Below are positions 1-8,045 of a stretch of 11,587 nucleotides of DNA, one piece after another (the first letter of the stretch is position 1; every line of letters starts with the position of its first letter). Both the position numbers and the translations under genes were made by a program. Below the pieces are notes generated by a model. That model was not told the origin of the DNA and did no database searches. It saw only the letters and a list, made by a program, of their open reading frames with translations. The stretch is from Pseudogymnoascus destructans. Taxonomy: Eukaryota > Ascomycota > Leotiomycetes > Thelebolales > Thelebolaceae. The stretch spans positions 1 to 11,587 of the forward strand of contig NW_020167594.1 of the NCBI RefSeq assembly GCF_001641265.1. The letters are read 5' to 3'.

Positions 1-811
1 TCCAAACTGCCTGCTCGTACAAACAGAAATATTTATGTGGTGGGATAACCTCGTGAAAAGTGCTATAATAAACAATTAGTATTGCCAGAAGATTGCTAGG
101 ATGATCAGAGACGTACCCTTCCTCTACATCAATCCACGGCATATACTCAAAGAGACGCTCAGGCTTCTTTCTCAGCTTTCCAGCCTTTCTCGTATATGAG
201 TGGATACAGCTATCCCAGAAATGTTGCCACTTGCAGAAATTGGACTCTTCATGGGCCTATCAACTATTAGTATCACCAGAAGATTACCAGATTATGAGGT
301 AGCATACATCAATGTGCGCTTGAGTTAAGAGAGCCTGGGTGCTAGTGATCTCTTCATCGGAAAGCTCATCTGGTAGAACAGCCTCGTCATTTAAAATATC
401 TCGCGCTGTAACATAAGCTCCAACTCCAAATCGTCTTCAACCTCAGTATCCTCCCATTCGCTGTTATGATTGTCATCGATTGGAATACTTGAGATACCCT
501 CAAATGCAGCAAGCTCAGACAGAAGTTGTTTGGGCAGAGTAGATGGTGGGGCTTGTGGAGAAGAAGAGGCGCTAATATTCTTGACTTTCTGATTCGCAAT
601 GCAAGATGCATGGGTACCCTTCTCAGTCCTGTTTATAGTTAGATTGAGGCTACCAGAGATTACCAGAAGGAACTTACCGAACACAAATACGCTCAACCTT
701 CAATTCATTCTGTAGACGTGTCTTGTCTTCAGTAGAGGCAGCGATATACTTTGTGTAATGACACAGGGCACCCAGCTCACAGTAATAGCATATGAGAGTG
801 CGAGTTGGAGG
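1..811 (-). CDS. Unrecognised fungal protein gene, three introns, 3' end beyond window
   Basis: Four exons read in one frame on the minus strand: 811-678, 628-308, 256-117 and 62-1, joined by three introns with GT...AG ends. The first exon carries a short Cys/His cluster (CYYC, then C and H within about ten residues). The second is Ser/Pro-rich and then strongly acidic (SEWEDTEVEDDLELEL). The third reads FCKWQHFWDSC followed by a basic stretch and EYMPWIDVEE. The frame is broken once, at the A-run 393-396; one extra base there restores QREIF-LNDEAVLPDEL. The 5' limit is uncertain: TTTTAG just upstream of 811 is either an intron acceptor or a stop, and the upstream exon was not found. I do not recognise the family. 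The AT-richer, intron-bearing structure contrasts with the intronless GC-rich genes to its right, suggesting older resident DNA. Confidence 0.55.
63..116 (-). other. Intron, 54 nt
   Basis: The donor is GTACGT, the branch site is ATACTAAT and the acceptor is TTATAG. Unspliced sequence would also stay open here, so this call rests on the strong splice signals. Spliced, the exons read WIDVEEG-TFHEVIPPH. Confidence 0.55.
257..307 (-). other. Intron, 51 nt
   Basis: The donor is GTATGC, the branch site is ATACTAAT and the acceptor is GATAG. It contains an in-frame stop, so splicing is needed to join TQAHID to AHEESNFC. A nearer GT would make an implausibly short 31-nt intron, so GTATGC was chosen as the donor. 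Confidence 0.6.
629..677 (-). other. Intron, 49 nt
   Basis: The donor is GTAAGT, the branch region is TCTAACTAT and the acceptor is ACAG. Splicing joins GTTCG to GACTGAG and keeps the minus-strand frame (ICVR-TEKG). It is a typical short fungal intron. Confidence 0.65.
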
Positions 812-892
812 CTAAAAGGATGCTATCCTATAGGTCTACTACGAAGGATACAAAAAAGATGAAGGGGAACCCCGTTAAGTTTGTTTCCTTAA

Positions 893-1050
893 GTACCCGA
901 AACGGGCCCGACTCGGTTATCCCAACCCTAGCCCTGAACCTTCCACCGCAACAGGTCCGCATCGACCCTGAACCCTACACCCTTACTGTCCCCCACTATA
1001 GTGTAACTCGCTATGTCCTCCTCTACTGGTCCGAAACCACACCGAGTCGG
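893..1050. repeat. C-rich segment flanked by 10-bp inverted repeat
   Basis: The 10 bases at 908-917 (CCGACTCGGT) are the exact reverse complement of 1041-1050 (ACCGAGTCGG). Each also has a nearby CCGAAAC or CGAAAC. The segment between is C-rich on the plus strand, with telomere-like pieces (AACCCTAGCCCTGAACC at 924-940, ACCCTGAACCCTACACCC at 965-982). It could be a small non-autonomous insertion or an old telomere-like tract; nothing here decides between them. Confidence 0.3.
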
Positions 1051-1240
1051 ATTTCATGCTTGTGGTGACCGTAACAGCTCTGAGGCGGGTTCTTCGAGTA
1101 TCTAGGTAAGGAGGCATCCTTACACTTTGCAGACTTATATAACTTCTTTAAGTAGTAGCTCAGATCAACATGGTCAGCCTTGAGTGCTAAGTGAACAGCC
1201 TTCTCATCTACCCCTAGAAGCGGCCGTATCTGTAGTGCAA
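1023..1240 (-). pseudogene. Possible exon remnant, minus strand, unrecognised
   Basis: The minus strand is open from about 1240 down to a stop at 1023. Its first ~45 residues look protein-like (LLGVDEKAVHLALKADHVDL, then YYLKKLYKSAKC). Openness continues upstream into the GC-rich helicase DNA, but that part is only antisense of the helicase gene. If real, this is an upstream exon of the left minus-strand gene, cut at about 1240 where the GC-rich element begins. No family was recognised and no start or splice link to the exon at 811 was found. Confidence 0.25.
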
Positions 1241-1323
1241 ATTGGGAATCCCCACGCGAGCGACCCCTGTCGCTCGCGCGCGCACGGGCCATTGTGGAGC
1301 GATTATTGTGCAGCAAATTGGGA
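1237..1323. repeat. Direct repeat GCAAATTGGGA, 76-bp spacing
   Basis: GCAAATTGGGA occurs at 1237-1247 and again at 1313-1323, each followed by a CCCC-containing stretch. The pair brackets the hairpin at 1255-1278 and sits exactly where base composition changes from AT-richer flank to the GC-rich helicase element. It may mark a terminus or a tandemly duplicated end of the element. Confidence 0.45.
1255..1278. repeat. Perfect hairpin, 10-bp stem and 4-nt loop
   Basis: The left arm CGCGAGCGAC (1255-1264) and right arm GTCGCTCGCG (1269-1278) are perfectly complementary, with a CCCT loop. It lies ahead of the helicase start codon, between the two GCAAATTGGGA copies. The arms could be a recombinase or terminus site, or a leader RNA structure; the sequence alone cannot separate these. 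Confidence 0.6.
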
Positions 1324-1415
1324 GACCCCCGGGACGGCGCAGGCGCATCAAGCACGCATACAGAGCATGCAACGAAGGGCGAATAGCGCACACACACCGC
1401 TCGCGCAAGGGAAGG

Positions 1416-4400
1416 ATGGCGGCCAGCTTCTCCTACCTCGCAACTCACGGGGTGCTGCTCTGCCGCGACTGCGGGACCTGCCTCATGCCCGCGCGCGCCA
1501 GCCAGGAGTGGCACCTGAGGCACCCACCCCACGACCTCAAGGGGCCGGAGCTGCGCACCCTGCTCGACCTCTTCGCGACGCATGAGCTGCGGCCCCCGGG
1601 ACAGGTCGCCCTGCCAGACCAGCCCTGCATCGCCATCGAGGGACTGCGCCGCCATCCGGCATTCTCCTGCATCCTCTGCGACGACGGCCGGCCGACCCTG
1701 ACCCGGTCCGGGCCGGCCATCAGGGCGCACGTGTCCCGGGAGCACGGGCAGAAGCCGTCGCAGCAGAGTGAGGGTGGCGCGTGGCAGAGATGCACGGTGC
1801 AGACCTTCTTCGCAAAGACCGAGCATGTCCGGTACTTTGTGGTTACAGACGACGACAGGGCGGAAGGGGACGCAGCTACTGCCGCCATCGCCCTCGAGCC
1901 GCAGGAGCAGGCCTTCTTCGACCTGGCCGACGCGGACGCGACCATGGTAGCGGACGACATCAAGACGGAGGGCAACAAGGTGCACGGCTTCGACAGCCAC
2001 CCCTCGGCTGCGGTCCCGTGGCTGAGGCGGACTGGCATCGAGAACCACGTGCGGGGCCTAGAGAAGGACGAGATGCACGCCTCCTTTGCGCTGCCGAAGA
2101 GCGCAGATGAGGGAGAGCCCGAGCTGTTCCTGATGCTCGAGGTCATGGACGAGATCCTCGCTGAGGTGCACGGCTGGTGCTTCGACGGGCCGGACTGCAT
2201 GCTGACGTGGCCGAGGCAGCTCGCGCTGAGCCGCTTCCATGGCGCCCCTACCTCATCGGCACCAGCCAGTTGCAGGGCAGGCAGGGTGCGCGGCTTCGAC
2301 CCCAAGAAGGAGCCATCCACACTGCGCACAAACTTTGGGTACTGGAAGCAGTTCATGGCGTACTGCTACCGCGTCGCCTACTGCGGCAGCCACTTCACGC
2401 CACCTCTGAGCGCGGACCAGGGCAGGCGCCCCGAGGACCGGATCCGGCTGACGGACGAGCAGACGACAGCTTGGGAGGCCGCCCTGGAGTGCGCTGCCGA
2501 CGGAGACCGCTTAGCGCTGAACGACGCCCTCCGATCCCTCTGCATGGCCCTCGTCTGCCACGAGTTCGGCGGCGACCGCTTCAGCTCGCCGCTCCTCAGC
2601 TTCTGCGCGATGCTGAGCGTCAAGCCACGCACCAAGTCGTGGAAGGAGCCGGGCAACTTCACAGCTGCCTGTCCGGCCTGATCTGGGCTGTGCAGCTGCT
2701 CATCTTCAGCACGGCCGCATACCTCGAGAGGTCGGGCGCCGGCAGCACGCTCGAGCACATCAACAGCATCTGCGAGCAGTACCTGCGGCCGGACACGGAG
2801 ACGCCCATGGGCGAGATACTGGGCTGGCGCCTGCTGCTGTTCGCGGTGTCGAAGGACGGAGTGGGCTCGCACCAGGCGCACTGGGACGAGGACGAGCAGA
2901 TCCTCACCTACAGGGACGTCGACCTGAACATGGACGAGGTGCAGCAGCTGCTGCTGTCGGAGTTCAGGCAGGCGCAGCATCTGCTGCACGGCGAGCTCAT
3001 GTTTGGCGCAGCGGGCCTGCCACGGATGCGCGCGTGGGCACTCAAGGACAACCTCGACGCCGACAACTTTAGCTGGCACTTTGGCGAGCACCGGGAGAAC
3101 GCGGCACTGCTGAAGCCGCTCGCGGGCTCACTGCGCAATGTCATACGGGAGTCGCAGTCACTCCGAGCGTCATTCCTCGACACCACTGCTGCACCTACTG
3201 CTGAGGATGGAGAGGATGGAGAGGCTGATGCAGGGGTCACGAGGGTCATGTGGCGACAGAAGGCCATCGACCAGTACGAGGCCGTCGCTGACGAGTTCCT
3301 CAAGCGGCTCCTCGTCCTCATCCACATGGCCTCGGGCCAGCCGCTGCGCGAGAGCGAGCTGTTCTCCCTCACCTGGCGCAACACGCAGCGGAGGCGTAGC
3401 GTCTACCTCAAGCACGGGCTCGTGATGCTGCACACCACCTACCACAAGGGCCAGCAGCAGACGGGCAGGTTCAAGGACAACATCCGCTTCCTGCCAGCCG
3501 CCATCGGAGACCTCCTGCTGGACTACCTCGTCTACGTCGTGCCGCTCCGCCAGGCCTTCCTGCGCCAGTCCTCCCCACGCGCAATCATGTCCGCGTACCT
3601 GTGGTGGAAGGACGGGCCGTGTGGGCCGACAACCGGCTGACGCGGTGCATGGAGCAGGCGTGCGTGCGGGCCAAGGTGCCACGGCTGCACATCGCCAACT
3701 GGCGCCAGATGACGGTCAACATTGTGAAGACCAAGTTTTGCGGGCGACCTTGCGTGCTTCGAGGGCATCGGGGCCGACGACGACGATGAGGATGCAGAGG
3801 AGATGGAGGATGACATCCGGACCATGACGAGGCAGCGGAACCACAGCACGCGGGTGGTGAACCGCAGCTACGCGAACCAGCTGAACGCGAACTTTGGGAA
3901 TGTGTGGGATGGCCTCATCCGTCGGAACCTGCGCGCGTCATCCCTGTGGAGGGGGCTGTGGGATCTCGACACGGTGCTCGGGGATGCGGTCGCAGCAGCA
4001 GGGAAGAGGAAGCGCGAGGCGGCAGAGGTGGCAGGGTCCGACAGGCCGCGGATGCTGAAGAGGATTGCCGTGGGCGTGCACCGGCCGCGGAAGAGGTGGT
4101 CTGCTGCAGCCCTGCTGAAGTGCGCGAGGGGGCTCTACCACGACGACAAGCTGCAGTGGAAGTCGGCCGCACAGGAGCGGGCGATGACGGTCGTCATGTC
4201 ATGGACGGAGCAGGTCGTCGTCATCCTGGGCACCGGCGAGGGGAAGAGCCTGCTGTTCATGCTGCCCTGTGTCCTGCCTGATGCGGGCGTGACGATCCTC
4301 GTGCTGCCGCTCGTGTCCCTGCGTGGCGACCTGCTGCGGCGTGTGCAGGAGCTCGGGATAGACCACCTCGTGTGGGCCCGGGCGAGGAGCGGGACGCACC

Positions 4401-5869
4401 GCTGGTGTTCGTCACGGTCGAGGCCGCGAGCACGTCTCAGTTCCGGGCGTATGCGCACAGGCTGGCCGCGACGCAGCAGCTCGGCCGCGTCGTGATAGAC
4501 GAGGCGCACCTCACAATCACGGCGTCCGAGTACCGTCACGCCATGGCCGACCTCGCCCTCATCCGCAGCGTGCGCACGCAGTTCGTCTACCTGACGGCCA
4601 CCCTGCCGCCAATGCTACAGGCCGCGTTCGAGAGGCAGAACAACCTCGTGAAGCCAAAGGTCGTGCGGGCCTCAACGAACAGGCGAACCTCTCGTACCTC
4701 GTGCAGCGGGCCACAGGGCAGGGGAGCCTGCTAGAAGAGGGCGCGCGGAGGGCCAGGGACGCGTGGCGGGCGAGCGGGCTGCTCGACCAGACCCGAGACA
4801 AGATCATACTCTACGTGCGGACACGGGAGGAGGCACAGGACTGGGCAGCCTGCTCCGCTGCCCGGTCTACACCGCGATGGCCGGCACGGCAGAGGAGAAG
4901 CAGGAGCTGCTCAGGACGTGGCTCACCACACCCGAGCTGCCATACATTGTGGCGACGTCGGCCCTTAGCGCCGGCTTCGACTACCCACATGTCCGGCTCG
5001 TCATGCACCTGGACGAGCCACGCTCCCTCGTCGACTTTGCGCAGGAGTCCGGTCGGGCTGGGCGCGATGGGAGGGAGGCATACTCAGCCGTGCTCCTGCC
5101 GCACAAGTGGCAGTCGCAGGCGGGCACGCCGGTATGGATGTCGAGACGAGGGCACTCTACCGCTACCTCGAAGGCCGGGAGTGCAGGCGCACGTGTCTGA
5201 GTGCGCACCTCGATGAGGCATCAGAGCTTCGGCAGTGCGATGGCACCAGGGATGATGTGGCGTGCGATGTCTGCAGCAGTGGCCCCAGCCCATCACACGT
5301 GCCCCGTGACGATGCCACAGAGGCAATGCCGCACACAGGGAGTGCAGCCATCCACGAGAAGCGGCGTTTGGCATACCTCGAGCTCAGCCGCTACAAGGAG
5401 GACCTCCTCACCGTGAAGGGACGTGCCTGCTCTGTCGAGGGCTCGGGGAGCAGTGGGACCACCAGTTCACCAAGTGCCACCAGCGGTTCGACTTCTTCAG
5501 GGCGCGCGACCAGGCCAGAAGGAGGGGGCAGGGCCGCGGGCCATGGATCTCAGCTTTCGGGCGTGCTACTGGTGCTACAACCCACAGTCGGTCTGTCAAC
5601 GTGCAGACCCGGCCAGTGGCCTCGAGCAGTGCAGGTACGCAGACATCGTGATGCCGCTCTGCTACGGCGTGTTCCACAAGACTGGGGGCGAACAGTGGCT
5701 GCAGGAGAGGTTCGGTGAGCAGGCAGTGAGGGCAGGGGCAGCAGGGGCGTTCAATGACGTGGATGTGTTCCTGTCATGGTGTGGGCAGGTGGCCGAGTTT
5801 GCAGGTGGGAAGGGCATCTGGGGGGTAAAGATCGCAGCAGCAGCGCTGCTCGAGTTCGAGGCATATTAA
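1416..5869 (+). CDS. Telomere-linked RecQ-like helicase with OrsD zinc fingers and recombinase-like core (frame broken)
   Basis: One gene of about 1,480 codons is readable across nine frame switches near 2660, 3615, 3738, 4378, 4682, 4844, 5131, 5419 and 5551. The start at 1416 is chosen for a good context (A at -3, G at +4) and because recognisable sequence begins there; an in-frame ATG at 1242 adds 58 low-complexity residues. Order of parts: two OrsD/DUF3505-type zinc fingers (residues about 16-36 and 85-110) and the typical following WLRRTGIENHVRG stretch; a VRGFDPKKEPSTLRT segment; a tyrosine-recombinase-like core; a RecQ-type helicase; zinc-binding cysteines; and a conserved C-terminus ending WGVKIAAAALLEFEAY. 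No introns are evident. Proteins of this build are known from fungal chromosome ends (telomere-linked helicases). The predicted role is ATP-driven DNA unwinding or recombination in the nucleus, perhaps for chromosome-end maintenance or its own spread. Eight of the nine switches look like single missing bases, so the gene may be intact in the organism. Confidence 0.85.
1461..1745 (+). other. OrsD-type double zinc finger domain
   Basis: The first finger reads CRDC...HLRH (residues 16-36 from the 1416 start) and the second CILC...HVSREH (residues 85-110). They are separated by a leucine- and histidine-containing linker. The CxxC/H-pair arrangement and spacing match the N-terminal domain named after OrsD. 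It presumably binds DNA; its function is not established. Confidence 0.7.
3341..3871 (+). other. Tyrosine recombinase-like catalytic core
   Basis: GQPLRESELFSLTWRN has the box I pattern G-x-x-x-R-x-x-E-L-x-x-L-x-W, with the Arg codon at 3347. TTYHKGQQQTGRFKDNIRFL fits the beta-hairpin Lys region (Lys codon 3446) followed by a VPL-like strand. LHIANWRQMTVNI fits box II with its Arg at 3703, but Ala occupies the usual His position. NHSTRVVNRSYANQ gives box III His (3842) and a Tyr nine residues later (3869), the spacing of the H...Y pair in phage-integrase-family enzymes. Two frame switches (near 3615 and 3738) lie inside the domain. The motif order and spacing are seen in the sequence; family membership and activity are inferred. 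Confidence 0.5.
4229..5071 (+). other. RecQ-like superfamily 2 helicase core
   Basis: Motif I (Walker A) GTGEGKS is at 4229-4249, and a motif Ia-like VLPLVSLRGDLLRRV follows. Motif II DEAH is at 4498-4509 and motif III TATLPP at about 4594-4611. Motif V VATSALSAGFDYP begins at 4949, and motif VI QESGRAGRDG, typical of RecQ helicases, is at 5042-5071. All ATP-binding and hydrolysis motifs are kept although three frame switches lie within the region, which argues that the protein is functional. Confidence 0.9.
5160..5640 (+). other. RecQ zinc-binding and C-terminal cysteine-rich modules
   Basis: Just after motif VI, YLEGRECRRTCLSAHLDEA followed by CDG and VACDVC resembles the RecQ zinc-binding domain (CRR...CxxC). 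Downstream, CLLCRGLGEQWDHQFTKC and ACYWCYNPQSVCQ form a second Cys/His cluster. That second cluster is common in fungal telomere-linked helicases but not in housekeeping RecQ proteins. Frame switches near 5419 and 5551 fall between these pieces. Confidence 0.65.
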
Positions 5870-6640
5870 ACTAGCGAATGGGTGTTCGACTGGTAGCGCC
5901 ATGTATTTATAATATAGACTGTAGCCATAGAGCCATATTAATTATGTCGTGAGTTGAGAAATATTATTCTCTGCAATTTAAATAAATTGGAACGGATTAT
6001 AATAATCACACTCCTCGACGAGATATGAACTGCATTAAATTACTGACGATGACACATACCGCCAATACATATGATCTTATTACAGCAATATAAGCTGTAT
6101 ATTAAACGTCGAACTCGAGATGTAGGGTTGACATCTTTTTAAGGTTTTCGCCTAACCGCTTTGGTTGTGACACTCCCGAACATTGATCGTTGCTATGTTT
6201 AGGGCATGGGCTGCCCCCTCCCCATCACCCCAATTAATCGGAAGCGTTTATAGACCCCATAGCTCGAATACCAGACTAGCCCTTGGGATATTTCGAGGCA
6301 ATACTCTAGTTCTGATACTCGTACGATTATCTTATAATTACATACCCAGGTGAGACTGGCAAGGACGAATCCCAACATGCAACTCCCATGTCCACACCAC
6401 TGCCATGGCCTCTCCCGACCAGGGTTAGAAGATGGGGCATTTTTTAACCGAGATCGCCATTTTCTTAGCGAGATGCCATCAAATCCATCCCCCTTTTCAT
6501 GTAACTGCGTAGCCTCGCCCAGACGAACGCAGCCATGCTCCTCCCGGCCTCGGATCTTCGACGTTTTTTTTTTAACCATTTTGATGGGTGGTCAGTCATG
6601 TGAGTTGCCACGCAGCTAGCGGGCGTGGCTCGTCTCAGTC
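5870..6640. other. AT-rich intergenic region
   Basis: Base composition drops sharply to AT-rich immediately after the helicase stop codon. The helicase 3' untranslated region presumably lies at its start. From about 6360 the DNA becomes C- and T-richer on the plus strand, with several T-runs (for example 6563-6573), as is common upstream of fungal genes. No RNA gene, convincing coding region or transposon terminus was seen. Confidence 0.5.
5981..5986 (+). terminator. Possible polyadenylation signal AATAAA
   Basis: AATAAA lies about 110 bases after the helicase stop codon in AT-rich DNA, a suitable place for 3'-end formation. Such hexamers are common by chance in this composition. Confidence 0.3.
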
Positions 6641-6646
6641 TATATC
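6641..6646 (+). promoter_or_regulatory. Possible TATA box for the dioxygenase gene
   Basis: TATATC follows a C/T-rich stretch and is followed by pyrimidine-rich sequence (CTTAGTCC, TTTTTTCCTTC) typical of fungal transcription start regions. It is 374 bases before the ATG at 7015. If used, the two 153-bp repeats would form the 5' leader. Confidence 0.3.
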
Positions 6647-6696
6647 AGAACTTCTACCGTCAAGTCCAAACTTAGTCCTTTACACATTTTTTCCTT

Positions 6697-7003
6697 CTCG
6701 CGCGGCAACCACCCGGCATTTCTTCACACTTTCTTCACGCCAGCACACAGCTCAGTCTCGAGTGGCAGAGGGGCACACCATCTTGTGTCATCTGTCTTTG
6801 GGGATCCTAGACTATACCATCTTATAGTGAGGTACCATCAAAACCTGAGCTCGCGCAACAACCACCCAACATTTTTCCACGCTTTCTTCACGCCAGCACA
6901 CAGCTCAGTCTCGAGTGTCAAGAGGGGCACACCATCCTGTGTCATCTGCCTTTGGGGATCCTAGACTATACCATCTTATAGTGAGGTACCATCAAGACCT
7001 GAG
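6697..7003 (+). repeat. Two tandem copies of a 153-bp unit upstream of the dioxygenase
   Basis: Copy 1 (6697-6849) and copy 2 (6850-7003) both begin CTCGCGC, contain CGCCAGCACACAGCTCAGTC and GGGGATCCTAGACTATACC, and end ATCAA(A/G)ACCTGAG. They differ at about ten positions plus one inserted base, roughly 93% identical. A third partial start (CTCGCG at 7004) runs straight into the start codon context. The units therefore form the promoter or leader of the gene at 7015. Confidence 0.9.
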
Positions 7004-7014
7004 CTCGCGACACC

Positions 7015-8045
7015 ATGCCACCAGTACCCTCCATCCAGAAGCGCCACCAGCACCACACAGCCCACTCGCCATATGAGTGGAAGGAGAGGAGGGAGTTCTC
7101 CCATAACTGGAAGGCCAAGTTCCGCGGCAATGCCCGGGTCATCACCACAGACCTCGCCTGGACCAACCTCATCACGCCACCCAACCCCAAGGTCACCACC
7201 ACACTGGAGCAGGGCCTCGAGCTCAGCAAGCACCTCACGCTGCTCCAGGGCATCCCCAAGGATGGTGGGAAGGATGGCCTCGACATCCAGCCCGTCACCG
7301 TCTTCAACTCTGCTGACAAGGACCCAGAGCAGCTCCTCGTCTACATGAGGGGGGGCTGAGCCTCCCGGACAGGAACAAGGACCTCTGCCGCCTCATGGCT
7401 GGTGCCATTGAGCAGTACACGGAGCTCGCGCCACCCCCAAGCCCAGCAGTGACAAGAGGCACGAGATGGAGCAGGCCAGGAAGGCTGAGCGCGAGGGGAA
7501 GAAGTGGGGAGTCTACCACCTTGGGTTGTGGCACGCCACAGGCCAGACAAATTCGCCTCCCACCATCTGCTCTGACATGCGCAGGACTGGAAATGGCTTC
7601 GGGGCCACCCTGGCCCTCTACAAGAAGATGGCCCCCCTCGCGCAGACCATTGGGAGGCTCTTCCAGGAGATCGATCCCAGGGCCTACGAGCAGTACAGGC
7701 AGAACTACCTCCGCGAGTGTGCAGCCACGCCTGAGCTGGAGGTCTTCAAGTTCAGCAACAGGAGCTGCTGGCACTGCCTCGCGATCCTGATAAACGCCCA
7801 GGTTGGGCCACACAAGGACAACCACGATGTGCTGGATGGCTGGGTTGCGATGGCCTGCTTTGGAGAGTTCGAAGGAGGGAGCTGTGCCTGCCAGCCTTGG
7901 TTATAAGATTCCCTTCCAGCCAGGGGATGTTGTCCTGTTCCGCTCTGCAGTCCTCGAGCACTGGATCGCACCCTTCGAGGGCACGCGCTACTCCTGCGTC
8001 TTCTTCACGAAGCAGAGCAACTGGCAGCCAGGTGAGGAGGAGTAG
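7015..8045 (+). CDS. TET/JBP-like Fe(II)/2-oxoglutarate dioxygenase (frame broken)
   Basis: A protein of about 345 residues is readable across four apparent one-base losses at 7349-7355 (G7), 7434-7438 (C5), 7877-7879 (G3) and 7899-7900 (G2). The start at 7015 has a strong context (CACCATGCC). The N-terminal half is basic and not recognised. The C-terminal ~100 residues show the double-stranded beta-helix oxygenase pattern: GPHKDNHD supplies the Fe-binding H-x-D, then WVAMACFGEFEGG, IPFQPGDVVLFRS, LEHW with the distal Fe-binding His, and GTRYS nine residues on with the 2-oxoglutarate-binding Arg. This arrangement matches the fungal TET/JBP branch, which oxidises 5-methylcytosine or thymine in DNA; several fungal members travel with transposons. 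The substrate here is unknown. There are no introns, and it lies in the same orientation as the helicase. Confidence 0.8.

Noticed and set aside
1028..1038. GGTCCGAAACC resembling an RNA polymerase III B box
   Set aside because: Flanking sequence does not form a proper T-arm or acceptor stem and no convincing A box was found, so neither a tRNA nor a tRNA-derived SINE is supported.
805..1068. Plus-strand open frame of 87 codons
   Set aside because: It lies in low-complexity C-rich DNA overlapping the exon end of the minus-strand gene and the inverted-repeat segment, with no protein-like features.
1445..2356. Long minus-strand open frames through the helicase gene
   Set aside because: They are antisense shadows made possible by the high GC content; no recognisable motifs, whereas the plus strand carries continuous zinc-finger and OrsD-like sequence.
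1416..5869. Introns as the explanation of the helicase frame switches
   Set aside because: Coding similarity continues without a gap across each switch, and no GT...AG pair of normal fungal length with a branch site was seen at the switch points.
6199..6579. Minus-strand open frame of 126 codons in the intergenic region
   Set aside because: No domain, unusual composition, and opposite to promoter-like T-rich DNA of the dioxygenase gene.
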